Shown one piece after another: positions 1 to 8,456 of a stretch of DNA of 64,000 nucleotides. This stretch comes from Terrimesophilobacter sp038243605. GTDB lineage: Bacteria; Actinomycetota; Actinomycetes; Actinomycetales; Microbacteriaceae. The notes under the pieces were generated by a model that was not told where the DNA came from, did no database searches, and saw nothing but the letters and a program-made list of their open reading frames with translations. Both the position numbers and the translations under genes were made by a program. Position 1 is the stretch's first letter, and each line of letters opens with the position of its first letter. The DNA is taken from the NCBI GenBank assembly GCA_038243605.1, contig JBBSQX010000002.1, positions 221,721-285,720 of the forward strand. Direction: 5' to 3'.

Positions 1-1463
1 CTCTCTCCCAGGCGCCCCGCGAGTTCATCGCTGATGCGCAGTACGTACCATGCCTCTGTGGCCGGGCTCAAGCCGTCATTCTCAGGGACGAGTTGATTGT
101 GGTCAGTCTCTGTGACGGTTTCGCCGAGGTGCGTATAAACCTGCCCTGCCAGGGACTCGAACTTGCCAGAGGGCTTCAGTAACCATGCGGCAAGGGTCGT
201 GTCAAAAGCGATCCCACGAAGCGGAATATCTTCACCCGCGAGTACTTTGACAGCGCGCTTTGAATCGAGGAGGTACTTCGGCGAATCACTCGTGAGCCAC
301 TCCTCGACTGCGGCGTAATCTGGCCGATGCGCTCCCCATGGAACATACGCAGACTCTGTGGCGGTCGCGATTCCAAGCCCAGCGAGAGCCCCGTCGGCTG
401 TCTCTACGATGAGACCAAGTGGTGCGCCATCGGAAACCGCGTCGGCCAGCCATTTTGCGAGCTCTTCATCCACGAGTTTTCGCACAGGAGGCTCGGCAAC
501 TGTTGGCGCGGCGGGTACCGCCTCAATCTCTGTGCCCGCACTGGATCCCGCACTGGTGCCCGCACTGGAGCTCGCGCCCGCGAGCTTCAAGACGCGATCG
601 AGAAGCGTGCGAAACTGCAGCTTGTCGAACACTTCGCGCACGGCCACGGCGTCGATAGGCTGGCGCCCAAGATCTTTAGGCCCCACTGGCAACTCCACAT
701 CGGTGACAAGGTGGTTGAGCCTGCGGTTGCGGATTGCTTTGTCCTTCTGCGCCCTGAGGTTCTCCCCCACCACACCCTTAATCTCGTCAGCGTGTTCAAG
801 AATCTGATCGAGTCCGCCGTACTGAAGTATCCACTTGACGGCGGTCTTCTCGCCCACTTTGTCAACACCAATGAGGTTGTCGCTTGCCTCGCCAACGAGG
901 GCCGCGACATCTGGATACTGCTCTGGACGCACTCCGTAACGCTCCACGACAGATTCGGGGTCGTAACGCTTGAGTTCTGAGACTCCGCGCGCGTTCGGGT
1001 AAAGAAGCGTGACGTTGTCGTTGACAAGCTGGATGCTATCGCGATCCCCCGACACCACCAGCACGTGAAATCCCTGCTCCGCGCCCTGGGTTGAGAGCGT
1101 CGCGAGAATATCGTCTGCCTCGAAATCTTCTTTCGTGACGGTGGTGATCCCCATGGCCTTCAGAGCCTCTTCCAGAAGCGGAATCTGCCCGACAAACTCT
1201 GGCGGGGTCTCCGAACGCGTGCCCTTGTACTCTGGGTACTCGCGCGTACGAAACGAGTACCGCGAAATGTCGAAAGCCACGGCGAGATGGGTTGGTTTCT
1301 CGTTTTGCAGAAGGTTAATCAGCATCGCGATAAAGCCGTGGATGGCATTTGTATGCTGCCCCTCACGATTCATAAAACTGTCGACAGGGAGAGCGTAAAA
1401 CGCTCGAAAGGCCAAGGAATGACCGTCGATGACCATAAGGGTAGGCTTTTTGTTGTCTGGCAC
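1..1463 (-). CDS. polA: DNA polymerase I, N-terminal part (truncated by window edge)
   Basis: DNA polymerase I fills gaps in repair and removes Okazaki primers. About 487 codons are visible; the family is near 880-900 residues, so the polymerase domain lies left of position 1. The N-terminus carries the 5'-3' exonuclease core (VIDGHSLAFRAFYAL, then EADDILATL, SGDRDSIQLV, and a helix-hairpin-helix near GVDKVGEKTA). An Ala/Ser/Gly linker follows, then a 3'-5' exonuclease-like domain that in actinobacteria is usually inactive. The start chosen is a GTG at 1463, giving MPDNKKPTLMVIDG; in-frame GTGs at 1487 and 1493 are possible alternatives and no strong ribosome site decides between them. It is divergent from the thioesterase at 1516. 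Confidence 0.95.
   Translation of the reverse strand, partial: MPDNKKPTLMVIDGHSLAFRAFYALPVDSFMNREGQHTNAIHGFIAMLINLLQNEKPTHLAVAFDISRYSFRTREYPEYKGTRSETPPEFVGQIPLLEEALKAMGITTVTKEDFEADDILATLSTQGAEQGFHVLVVSGDRDSIQLVNDNVTLLYPNARGVSELKRYDPESVVERYGVRPEQYPDVAALVGEASDNLIGVDKVGEKTAVKWILQYGGLDQILEHADEIKGVVGENLRAQKDKAIRNRRLNHLVTDVELPVGPKDLGRQPIDAVAVREVFDKLQFRTLLDRVLKLAGASSSAGTSAGSSAGTEIEAVPAAPTVAEPPVRKLVDEELAKWLADAVSDGAPLGLIVETADGALAGLGIATATESAYVPWGAHRPDYAAVEEWLTSDSPKYLLDSKRAVKVLAGEDIPLRGIAFDTTLAAWLLKPSGKFESLAGQVYTHLGETVTETDHNQLVPENDGLSPATEAWYVLRISDELAGRLGE
535..570. repeat. Three 12-bp tandem repeats in the polA linker
   Basis: Three direct copies of a 12-bp unit beginning CCCGCACTGG lie end to end at 535-546, 547-558 and 559-570, differing only in the last two bases. 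They are in frame and encode a Ser-Ala-Gly rich four-residue repeat between the two exonuclease-type domains of PolA, so they look like a slippage-made flexible linker rather than a regulatory site. Confidence 0.7.
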
Positions 1464-1515
1464 GAGAGCCAGCCTAGCTGTCGCCACTGACACGAAACCG
1501 AAGGATTCCGCGAGC

Positions 1516-1920
1516 ATGAACATTCCGTCAACCACCGTTGATCCATCAGTTCCTGCGGGCGCACTAGGCACAAAGATGGGCATCGAAGTGCTCGAGGTCA
1601 GCCCAGAGCGTTCGGTGGCCCGGATGCCAGTAGAAGGCAACACGCAGCCGTACGGCATCCTGCACGGAGGCGCGCACCTCGTGCTCGCCGAATCGCTCGG
1701 ATCCATGTCCGCGCACATGCACGCGGGCCCTGGACGTTACGCCGTGGGAATCGAAATCGGAGCAAGCCACTCCCGATCGGTCACAAGCGGTTGGGTTACG
1801 GGAACGTGTACCGCCATCAGCCTCGGCCGCACGCTTACCGTGCATGAGATTGTGCTCACTGACGACGACGGAAACCGTCTATCGACCGCGCGGATGACAA
1901 ACCTGCTGAGGGACGCTTAG
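1516..1920 (+). CDS. PaaI-family hotdog thioesterase
   Basis: A 134-residue hotdog-fold protein of the PaaI / acyl-CoA thioesterase group, which hydrolyses acyl-CoA or aryl-CoA thioesters in the cytoplasm. The family signature is the segment QPYGILHGGAHLVLAESLGS (about residues 46-65), with the HGG turn and the following acidic residue placed as in the active site. The length suits a single hotdog domain. ATG at 1516 was preferred to upstream starts because AAGGA lies ten bases before it and the hotdog domain begins shortly after. Its stop overlaps the stop of the convergent response regulator gene. The substrate cannot be read from sequence; menaquinone-pathway (DHNA-CoA) or phenylacetate-type roles are both known in this family. 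Confidence 0.85.
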   Translation: MNIPSTTVDPSVPAGALGTKMGIEVLEVSPERSVARMPVEGNTQPYGILHGGAHLVLAESLGSMSAHMHAGPGRYAVGIEIGASHSRSVTSGWVTGTCTAISLGRTLTVHEIVLTDDDGNRLSTARMTNLLRDA

Positions 1921-2648
1921 TCCTTAACGGGTTCGCTCTTTTTCGCGTCGTCCTTGGCCAACTCAGCCTCGGATACGCCGCCTTTAGCTGCGTCTTGCCT
2001 AGCCCCATCATCTTTCGTCGCACTGTCTTTCGTGGCAGCTGACGCCTTCTTCGGTGAAAGCTGATCGATGATGGCAACGGCAACTTCATGCATTGTCAAC
2101 CGGCGATCCATGGATGCCTTCTGAATCCAGCGGAAGGCCTCAGGCTCGCTCAAGCCCATTTTCTCGTTGAGAAGACCTTTTGCACGATCCACAATCTTGC
2201 GGGTTTCAAAACGCTCGACAAGATCGGACACTTCGTCTTCAAGGGTCACAATCTGGGCGTAACGCGCAAGTGCGATCTCAATGGCGGGAAGAAGATCACT
2301 GGGGCTAAACGGCTTGACGACGTACGCCAAAGCTCCCGCTTCCGTCGCGCGCTCCACGAGTTCTTTTTGGCTAAAGGCTGTAAGAAGAACAACTGGAGCA
2401 ATGTGGTTTTTGCTTAGTTGTTCTGCCGCGGAGATGCCATCAAGCTTTGGCATCTTCACGTCCATGATGACCAGATCCGGTCGAAGTTCCATGGCCAGTT
2501 CGACAGCTCTTTCGCCATCGCCAGCTTCCCCAACGACATCGAATCCGTTGTCGCGCAACGTTTCAACGATGTCAAGACGGATCAGCGACTCGTCCTCGGC
2601 GACAACGACGCGGCGAGCAGGCGTGGGTAACGATTCATTTTCCGGCAC
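1917..2648 (-). CDS. pdtaR: ANTAR-domain response regulator (PdtaR-like)
   Basis: A 243-residue two-component regulator that acts on RNA rather than DNA. Residues 12-125 form a receiver domain: acidic pair at VVVAEDES, phospho-acceptor Asp63 in VIMDVKMP, Thr90 and Lys112 in the usual places. Residues 140-196 form an ANTAR domain, with ETRKIVDRAKGLL and the helix LSEPEAFRWIQKASM. ANTAR proteins bind paired RNA hairpins and block terminators; in mycobacteria PdtaR is activated by the kinase PdtaS, which is not in this window. The last 45 or so residues are a charged Lys/Asp/Ala tail with repeated ATKD that is not part of either domain. The start is a GTG. The gene stands alone, convergent with the thioesterase. 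Confidence 0.92.
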   Translation of the reverse strand: MPENESLPTPARRVVVAEDESLIRLDIVETLRDNGFDVVGEAGDGERAVELAMELRPDLVIMDVKMPKLDGISAAEQLSKNHIAPVVLLTAFSQKELVERATEAGALAYVVKPFSPSDLLPAIEIALARYAQIVTLEDEVSDLVERFETRKIVDRAKGLLNEKMGLSEPEAFRWIQKASMDRRLTMHEVAVAIIDQLSPKKASAATKDSATKDDGARQDAAKGGVSEAELAKDDAKKSEPVKD

Positions 2649-2733
2649 GAGACCAGCTTACGGGAAGCATTACCGTCGCATAGTGAGAAAATACGTCGCT
2701 CAGTTGCGATACTCTTGACGACGGTAACTGTGC

Positions 2734-2816
2734 GCCGGTGTGGCGGAATGGCAGACGCGGAGCACTCAAAATGCTTTGCTCGAAAGGGCGTGTGGGTTCA
2801 AGTCCCACCACCGGCA
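2734..2816 (+). tRNA. tRNA-Leu (anticodon CAA)
   Basis: A class II tRNA. The acceptor GCCGGTG pairs with CACCGGC, the T arm is GTGGG-TTCAAGT-CCCAC, and the anticodon loop CTCAAAA presents CAA (decodes UUG). A long variable arm (around 2777-2791) fits leucine. The discriminator is A and the CCA end is not encoded. It faces the 3' end of pyk, which stops seven bases beyond it. Confidence 0.95.
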
Positions 2817-2822
2817 CAAAAC

Positions 2823-4268
2823 TTACTCTGCGGCCCAGGCTGGAGCTCTGGCGTTGAGCGCGTCACCCACGTGGTGAACCCGCATGTCATTTGTCGAACC
2901 AGTGATGCCGGGAGGTGACCCGGAAATCACCACAACCTTGTCGCCGATCTCGGCAAGGCCGAGTTCCAGAAGTGTGTCGTCAACTTGACGGAACATGGCG
3001 TCGGTGTGAGTGACCATATCGACTAAGAATGAGCGGATGCCCCACGTCAGCGACATACGACGACGGATACCCTCGCTTGGGGTGAACGCCAACATAGGGA
3101 TGTGCGAACGGATGCGCGCCATGCGTCTGGCAGAGTCGCCCGACTGAGTGAACACGCAAAGGAACTTCGCATCCACGAATTCCGCGACTTCTGCGGCCGC
3201 CAGTGTTACAGCACCACCTTGAGTGCGCGGGGTGGTTCCAAGCGGTGGGATGCGATCAAGACCGTGCTCTTCAGTGGACTCGATAATTCTTGCCATCGTC
3301 TGCACCGTGATCACCGGGAACTCGCCAACGCTTGTTTCGCCGCTGAGCATGACCGCATCCGTACCATCGAGCACAGCGTTGGCAACATCGGAGGTTTCCG
3401 CGCGCGTGGGGCGCGGGCTTGAAATCATCGACTCGAGCATCTGGGTGGCCACAATGACAGGCTTCGCCATGCGTCGGCACAGCTCGACGGCACGCTTCTG
3501 CACGATCGGAACCATCTCGAGCGGAAGCTCCACTCCAAGGTCACCGCGTGCCACCATGATGCCGTCAAAGGCATCGATGATGGCCTCGAGGTTATCGACC
3601 GCTTGCGGCTTCTCAATCTTCGCGATCACGGGCACTTTTCGGCCCTCTTCTGCCATGATCTCGTGCACACGCACGATGTCGTCGGCGCTGCGTACGAACG
3701 AGAGCGCTATGAGATCTGCTCCCAATCCGAGAGCCCACCGCAGATCAGCCTCGTCTTTCTCCGACAGCGCTGGCACGTTCACCGCGACGCCGGGAAGGTT
3801 GATCCCCTTGTTGTTCGAGACAGCGCCGGGAACTTCCACGATCGTGCTTACACGGGTGCCGTCGGTGGCCGTTACCCTCAACGTCACCTTGCCGTCGTCG
3901 ATGAGGATTGGATCTCCAACGGAGACGTCGTCAGGCAACCCCTTGTAGGTTGTCGAAGAAATCGAGCCGTCGCCCACGATGTCGTCGGTGGTGATAGTGA
4001 AAGTGTCGCCCACGGCGAGGTCATAGGGTCCGCCCTCAAACTTGCCCAAACGAATTTTCGGCCCCTGCAGATCTGCGAGGACAGCGACTGAATGATTGGC
4101 AGAGCTTGCAGCCCTGCGCACGTACTCGTATATCTCTTCGTGCACGTCATAGGTTCCGTGGCTCAGGTTCATGCGAGCCACGTCTACACCGGCGTCAATA
4201 ATCGCCCTGATGTTTTCGTAACTCGACGTCGCTGGGCCGAGGGTGGCAACGATTTTTGCGCGTCTCAC
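2823..4268 (-). CDS. pyk: Pyruvate kinase
   Basis: Catalyses phosphoenolpyruvate + ADP to pyruvate + ATP, the last step of glycolysis. The 481 residues match the bacterial family. The N-terminus MRRAKIVATLGPATSS is typical, followed by the substrate region RMNLSHGT and the family signature near PVIAKIEKPQAVDNL with DGIMVARGDLGVELP; MLESMI and the C-terminal regulatory domain are present. The start is a GTG that follows the lgt stop with no gap (TAA then GTG), so translation is very likely coupled to lgt. It is the last gene of the long minus-strand run. Confidence 0.97.
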   Translation of the reverse strand: MRRAKIVATLGPATSSYENIRAIIDAGVDVARMNLSHGTYDVHEEIYEYVRRAASSANHSVAVLADLQGPKIRLGKFEGGPYDLAVGDTFTITTDDIVGDGSISSTTYKGLPDDVSVGDPILIDDGKVTLRVTATDGTRVSTIVEVPGAVSNNKGINLPGVAVNVPALSEKDEADLRWALGLGADLIALSFVRSADDIVRVHEIMAEEGRKVPVIAKIEKPQAVDNLEAIIDAFDGIMVARGDLGVELPLEMVPIVQKRAVELCRRMAKPVIVATQMLESMISSPRPTRAETSDVANAVLDGTDAVMLSGETSVGEFPVITVQTMARIIESTEEHGLDRIPPLGTTPRTQGGAVTLAAAEVAEFVDAKFLCVFTQSGDSARRMARIRSHIPMLAFTPSEGIRRRMSLTWGIRSFLVDMVTHTDAMFRQVDDTLLELGLAEIGDKVVVISGSPPGITGSTNDMRVHHVGDALNARAPAWAAE

Positions 4269-5387
4269 TTAAGCTTTTCCCGCCTTGATTGCTGTGCTTG
4301 ATTTTTTGGGGACCATCTCGGTCTCACCATGGGTTTCTGCAACATCTTCCGTGCGCGCCCTGCCGTCAAAATCTGCTTCTGTGAAGGCATCCTCCGACGA
4401 CACCACGGCATCGGGTGACCATTCCCTGCCTGGCAGGTACGGGCTCGGTTCGATTCCTGGGTGCCGTTTCGATTGCACAACGATAATAATCAGACCCACC
4501 AGAATTGCGCCGAATGCGGCCCAAATATTGGTGCGGATACCAAAGAAAATCTCGCTCGGATCAATGCGGATCGATTCAAAGAAGCTGCGCCCGATGCCGT
4601 ACCACATGAGATAAAGGCCGAGCATCTTGCCCCACTGGAGACGGTAGGCCCCCGCCTGCGGCGCACGCACTTCGACATCCAAGAAAGGAATCATCTTCTT
4701 GACGAGGTGCCACCGTCGCTCCACATAAAGCAAAACGGCAACACCGAGAAGGTTCCAGATGATTTCGTAGAGGAACGTCGGGTGGAACAGGGTCCCTGCC
4801 GGGAGGCCAGAAGGGAACGCCGCATTCGTGGATTCGATCTCAAGACCCCATGGGAGATTTGTTGGGAGACCATAAAGCTCGTGGTTGAAATAGTTGCCGA
4901 GCCTGCCAAACGCCTGCGCGAGAAGTAATCCAGGCGCGAGGGCATCCGCGAAGCTCCAGAAGCGAACACCAGCAAGCCGACAGCCGATAAACGTGCCGAG
5001 GGCGCCCAGCATGAGCGCTCCAAAGATCGCCAACCCACCCTCCCAGATGTAGAGGGTTTTCAGGAGATCTTTGCCGGGACCGAAATAGTCGTCGGGGTGG
5101 GTAATAACGTGGAAGATGCGCCCACCGATGATGCCGAACGGTACAGACCAAAGCGCAATGTCGAGGACGACTCCCCCATCAGCTCCACGCTGCTTCAAGC
5201 GATAGCCGGTGAGGAGGGCTGCGGCAACAATTCCCGTCATAATGCACAACGCGTAGGCGTGGATTGGGATGGGGATGGTGATAAAGGTCAGGCCGATATC
5301 GTGCAACCACGTACCGAGGTTAAACACCTGCCACGAATAGTCGGGGCTGGGAATGCTCGACGGAAGCAATGTCATGAGCGAAAACAC
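4269..5387 (-). CDS. lgt: Prolipoprotein diacylglyceryl transferase
   Basis: Transfers diacylglycerol from phosphatidylglycerol to the lipobox cysteine of prolipoproteins in the plasma membrane. The 372-residue protein has about seven hydrophobic segments, the motif GRLGNYFNHELYG with the essential Arg/Asn/Glu cluster, GGRIFHVITH and the conserved HPTFLYE. A C-terminal cytoplasmic tail of roughly 60 residues, rich in Glu and Asp, extends past the core, as often seen in actinobacterial Lgt. The GTG start at 5387 has GAAAGG nine bases upstream; ATG at 5375 is an alternative. It sits between trpA and pyk, a frequent actinobacterial order. Confidence 0.96.
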   Translation of the reverse strand: MFSLMTLLPSSIPSPDYSWQVFNLGTWLHDIGLTFITIPIPIHAYALCIMTGIVAAALLTGYRLKQRGADGGVVLDIALWSVPFGIIGGRIFHVITHPDDYFGPGKDLLKTLYIWEGGLAIFGALMLGALGTFIGCRLAGVRFWSFADALAPGLLLAQAFGRLGNYFNHELYGLPTNLPWGLEIESTNAAFPSGLPAGTLFHPTFLYEIIWNLLGVAVLLYVERRWHLVKKMIPFLDVEVRAPQAGAYRLQWGKMLGLYLMWYGIGRSFFESIRIDPSEIFFGIRTNIWAAFGAILVGLIIIVVQSKRHPGIEPSPYLPGREWSPDAVVSSEDAFTEADFDGRARTEDVAETHGETEMVPKKSSTAIKAGKA

Positions 5388-5420
5388 GATTCGATGATGC
5401 CTTTCACGGGAGGGCCGACG

Positions 5421-6206
5421 CTAGTTCAGCCTAGTACCGGCAGCTAACGCGGAAACTGTGCGAGCAAGCTCCGGCACACCGCCAGAGGTCAGAGCAGTGA
5501 CGAGTGCGGAGCCAACGATCGCGCCATCCGCGTAGTCAAGCACCTCTCTCACCTGATCTGCGGTGGAAATACCAAGCCCCACACACACGCGATCAGCACC
5601 TGCTTCGCGAAGTCGAGTGACGAGTCCTCGCGCTGCGTTATCGACGCTCGTGCGCGCACCCGTTACACCCATTGTGGACGCGGCGTACACGAAACCTCGC
5701 GTGCTCTCTGCAATCATGGACAGTCTCGAAGGAGTAGATGAGGGCGCGGCGAGGAAGATTCGATCCAGGCCCGTGCGATCGGATGCGGCGATCCACTCGG
5801 AGGCGTTGTCGGGGATCAAGTCAGGCGTAATGAGCCCAGAGCCGCCAGCAGCCAACAGATCGTCAACGAAACGCTCTACCCCGTACTGCAGCACCGGGTT
5901 CCAATAGGTCATCAGCACAACGGGCACATCGGTGCGTGCCGTGATCGCGGTGAGCGCCTCAAATACGTGGGAAAGTTTGAATCCTGCGGCCAATGCGGCC
6001 TCTGTCGCCTTTTGAACGACCGGGCCGTCGATGATCGGATCCGAGTACGGAAGTCCTAACTCAATGATGTCGGCGCCATTCTCAGCCATGGCAATCACGG
6101 CGCCGATACTCGTCGCGAGGTCAGGGAATCCAACCGGCAAATAGCAGACGAGGGCGCCACTCCCCTGCGCGTTGCGAGCGTCAATCGCAGCGGTGACGGC
6201 GCTCAT
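5421..6206 (-). CDS. trpA: Tryptophan synthase alpha chain
   Basis: Cleaves indole-3-glycerol phosphate to indole and glyceraldehyde 3-phosphate; indole is channelled to TrpB. The catalytic Glu lies in IIELGLPYSDPIIDGP, with the second catalytic Asp expected near GALVCYLPVGFPDL, and the phosphate-binding loop is at the C-terminal GSALV. The start at ATG 6206 (261 residues, MSAVTAAIDARN) was chosen because it overlaps the trpB stop as ATGA and matches the family N-terminus; a longer reading from 6230 would overlap trpB by 28 bases. Confidence 0.96.
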   Translation of the reverse strand: MSAVTAAIDARNAQGSGALVCYLPVGFPDLATSIGAVIAMAENGADIIELGLPYSDPIIDGPVVQKATEAALAAGFKLSHVFEALTAITARTDVPVVLMTYWNPVLQYGVERFVDDLLAAGGSGLITPDLIPDNASEWIAASDRTGLDRIFLAAPSSTPSRLSMIAESTRGFVYAASTMGVTGARTSVDNAARGLVTRLREAGADRVCVGLGISTADQVREVLDYADGAIVGSALVTALTSGGVPELARTVSALAAGTRLN

Positions 6207-7402
6207 GAGTGATCCAAGATGTCGAACCACTCCGCCGCAGTTTCCATGTCTTTATCTCCGCGCCCGCTCAAGCTCACAAGAATGATCGACTCTGGCCCCA
6301 GTTCTTTTCCGAGATCGATCGTGCCCGCTAAAGCGTGTGCCGATTCGATAGCAGGAATGATTCCTTCCGTGCGAGCGAGAAGCCTCATCGCCTCCATTGC
6401 TGCAGCATCTGTTACCGGCAAATACCGCGCACGCTTTATGTCGGCGAGCCAGCTGTGCTCCGGCCCGACTCCCGGATAATCCAGGCCTGCCGAAATAGAG
6501 TGCGACTCAATCGTTTGCCCGTCTTCATCCTGCAAAAGGTAGCTCCGCGCGCCGTGAAGTATACCTGGCCGACCCATCGTGATGGTGGCAGCGTGCCTCG
6601 GTGTCTCGACACCATCGCCCGCGGCTTCAAACCCATAAAGGGCGACGGATTCGTCATCGAGAAAAGCATCAAAAATACCAATTGCGTTCGATCCACCGCC
6701 GACGCACGCCGTGACGGCATCGGGGAGTCGGCCGCACAAGTCAAGAACCTGCTGCCGCGCTTCGTCGCCAATGACCTTCTGAAAGTCTCGTACCATAGCC
6801 GGGAACGGATGAGGCCCCGCAACGGTTCCAAATATATAATTTGTGGTCGAAACGTTCGTCACCCAGTCGCGCATAGCCTCGTTGATCGCGTCTTTGAGTG
6901 TGCGCGACCCGGTGGTCACCGGAATAACCTCCGCCCCGAGTAGACGCATCCTCGCAACGTTGAGGGCTTGTCGTTCAGTATCGACTTCGCCCATATAGAC
7001 GACGCACTCCATACCCAGCAGAGCAGCCGCTGTCGCTGTGGCGACCCCGTGCTGGCCCGCGCCAGTTTCTGCGATGACACGCTTCTTGCCGATGCGCTGA
7101 GTCAGCAGGGCTTGCCCAAGAACATTGTTGATCTTGTGCGAACCGGTGTGGTTGAGATCTTCACGTTTCAGGATGATGCGCGCACCACCTGCGTGCTCGG
7201 CGAACCGCGGGACCTCCGTAACTATTGACGGCCTGCCCGTGTAGGTTGCGCCGAGCCTCAGGAGTTCTGCCGCAAATTCTGGAGCAACCTTTGCCCGCTC
7301 GTATGCCTCCGTGAGCTCGTCGAGTGCTTCGACAAGCGGTTCGGGAACGAACCTGCCGCCAAACTCTCCGAAATATGGCCCTGATGCCTCGCGCAGCCCC
7401 AT
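6203..7402 (-). CDS. trpB: Tryptophan synthase beta chain
   Basis: PLP enzyme that condenses indole with L-serine to give tryptophan, as a heterotetramer with TrpA. The 399 residues are full length. The N-terminus has the family YFGEFGGRFVPEPL; the PLP lysine is in HTGSHKINN; the phosphate-binding glycine loop is at CVGGGSNAIG; the indole-site Glu lies in AETGAGQHG. The ATG start shares one base with the trpC stop (TGATG) and the stop overlaps the trpA start, so trpC, trpB and trpA are translationally coupled. Confidence 0.98.
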   Translation of the reverse strand: MGLREASGPYFGEFGGRFVPEPLVEALDELTEAYERAKVAPEFAAELLRLGATYTGRPSIVTEVPRFAEHAGGARIILKREDLNHTGSHKINNVLGQALLTQRIGKKRVIAETGAGQHGVATATAAALLGMECVVYMGEVDTERQALNVARMRLLGAEVIPVTTGSRTLKDAINEAMRDWVTNVSTTNYIFGTVAGPHPFPAMVRDFQKVIGDEARQQVLDLCGRLPDAVTACVGGGSNAIGIFDAFLDDESVALYGFEAAGDGVETPRHAATITMGRPGILHGARSYLLQDEDGQTIESHSISAGLDYPGVGPEHSWLADIKRARYLPVTDAAAMEAMRLLARTEGIIPAIESAHALAGTIDLGKELGPESIILVSLSGRGDKDMETAAEWFDILDHS

Positions 7403-8172
7403 CAGACGGCCAGAAATTCTGCGAGTGTCGCTTCTGGATCTGCCGTCACGAGCGCTTCTCCCACAAGTACGACGTGCGCACCGTCAGCCCGGTAGTGTGC
7501 CACATCCGCGGCCGACGTCACCGCGGACTCAGCGACCCGCACTGTTCCTTCTGGAATGCGATCTGCCAGTGAGCCGAAGAGTTTGCGATCAAGCTCGAAG
7601 GTATTGAGATTGCGTGCGTTAATGCCGATAATCTTGGCCCCCGCGTCAATGGCGCGAGAGAGTTCTTCCGCATCGTGCGTTTCTACTAACGCTGTCATTC
7701 CGAGCTCCTCTGTGAGGTCGTGAAGTTCGACCAATTCAGGCTGAGCGAGAGCAGAGACCATCAGTAACACGAGGTCGGCACCCGCTGCGCGTGCCTCCAG
7801 CACCTGATACGCCAACACAATGAAGTCTTTGCGCAGCACCGGAACATCGATGGCGGCTCTTACCGCCTCGAGGTCGGAGAGCGAGCCGCCGAAACGACGC
7901 TGCTCCGTTAAGACACTGACCGCGCTCGCACCGCCCTTTACATACCGACGCGCGAGATCTGCTGGGTCAAGAATGTCTGCCAACGGGCCACGGGAGGGAC
8001 TCGCACGCTTCACCTCGGCAATGATCTTGACTCGATCAGCGGGTGCGAGCGCACTAAGAACGTTGAGTGCTGGGGGTTGGGCTAGCGCGACGCGCTCCAC
8101 ATCCGCAAAATCACGAAGGCCTCTTCGCGCGGTGGCATCCGTTACTGCCCCAGCGATAAGTTCCGCTAGCAC
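7402..8172 (-). CDS. trpC: Indole-3-glycerol phosphate synthase
   Basis: Ring-closes carboxyphenylamino-deoxyribulose phosphate to indole-3-glycerol phosphate, with loss of CO2 and water. A 256-residue TIM barrel: IIAEVKRASPSRGPL carries the catalytic Lys, VLRKDFI the second Lys, GINARNLNTF the Asn and VAESAV the Glu. It is a stand-alone TrpC with no TrpF domain; no trpF is in the window (actinobacteria usually use the HisA/PriA isomerase). The start is a GTG. Only four bases separate it from the small protein gene upstream. Confidence 0.97.
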   Translation of the reverse strand: MLAELIAGAVTDATARRGLRDFADVERVALAQPPALNVLSALAPADRVKIIAEVKRASPSRGPLADILDPADLARRYVKGGASAVSVLTEQRRFGGSLSDLEAVRAAIDVPVLRKDFIVLAYQVLEARAAGADLVLLMVSALAQPELVELHDLTEELGMTALVETHDAEELSRAIDAGAKIIGINARNLNTFELDRKLFGSLADRIPEGTVRVAESAVTSAADVAHYRADGAHVVLVGEALVTADPEATLAEFLAV

Positions 8173-8176
8173 GGAG

Positions 8177-8413
8177 TCAGTGAGAACTCTTGGGCGCGTA
8201 ACGAGGTCCGGCGACGCCCCAACCGAGCTTCGCGAGGATCCAACCTACCAGTGGGCCCAATACGACGAGCGCCACAGCAACCGCATTCATCCAGAAAGAG
8301 ACGAACCAGAAACCAAACGCGCCGACCGTGAATCCCACCGTCATCATGATGACGGCAACCCACGCTGCAATAGAGTGTCCGTGGCCGGGGTCCGAAATGT
8401 CTGCGTTACTCAT
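8177..8413 (-). CDS. HGxxPAAW-type small membrane protein of the trp cluster
   Basis: A 78-residue protein with the motif HGHSIAAWVAV near residues 11-21, followed by two predicted membrane helices (about 18-41 and 43-64) and a short basic tail. Small actinobacterial proteins with an HG..xAAW signature recur beside trpC and trpE; small Trp-cluster proteins called TrpX and TrpM in Streptomyces occupy similar places, but I cannot assign this one to either name. The usual proline of the motif is replaced here by isoleucine. Position between the Trp-associated membrane protein and trpC suggests a helper or modulating role in tryptophan synthesis. The biochemical function is unknown. Confidence 0.75.
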   Translation of the reverse strand: MSNADISDPGHGHSIAAWVAVIMMTVGFTVGAFGFWFVSFWMNAVAVALVVLGPLVGWILAKLGWGVAGPRYAPKSSH

Positions 8414-8456
8414 ATCACTCCAGTGAAAATTGCTGGTATACGGAATCGTTCTCAGT

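Noticed and set aside
327..980. Long plus-strand open frame opposite polA
   Set aside because: It is antisense to clear PolA sequence, has no family match and no ribosome site; high-GC third positions produce such frames opposite genuine genes throughout the window.
3223..3948. 241-codon plus-strand frame opposite pyk
   Set aside because: Shadow of pyruvate kinase; low-complexity Ser/Arg composition and no homology.
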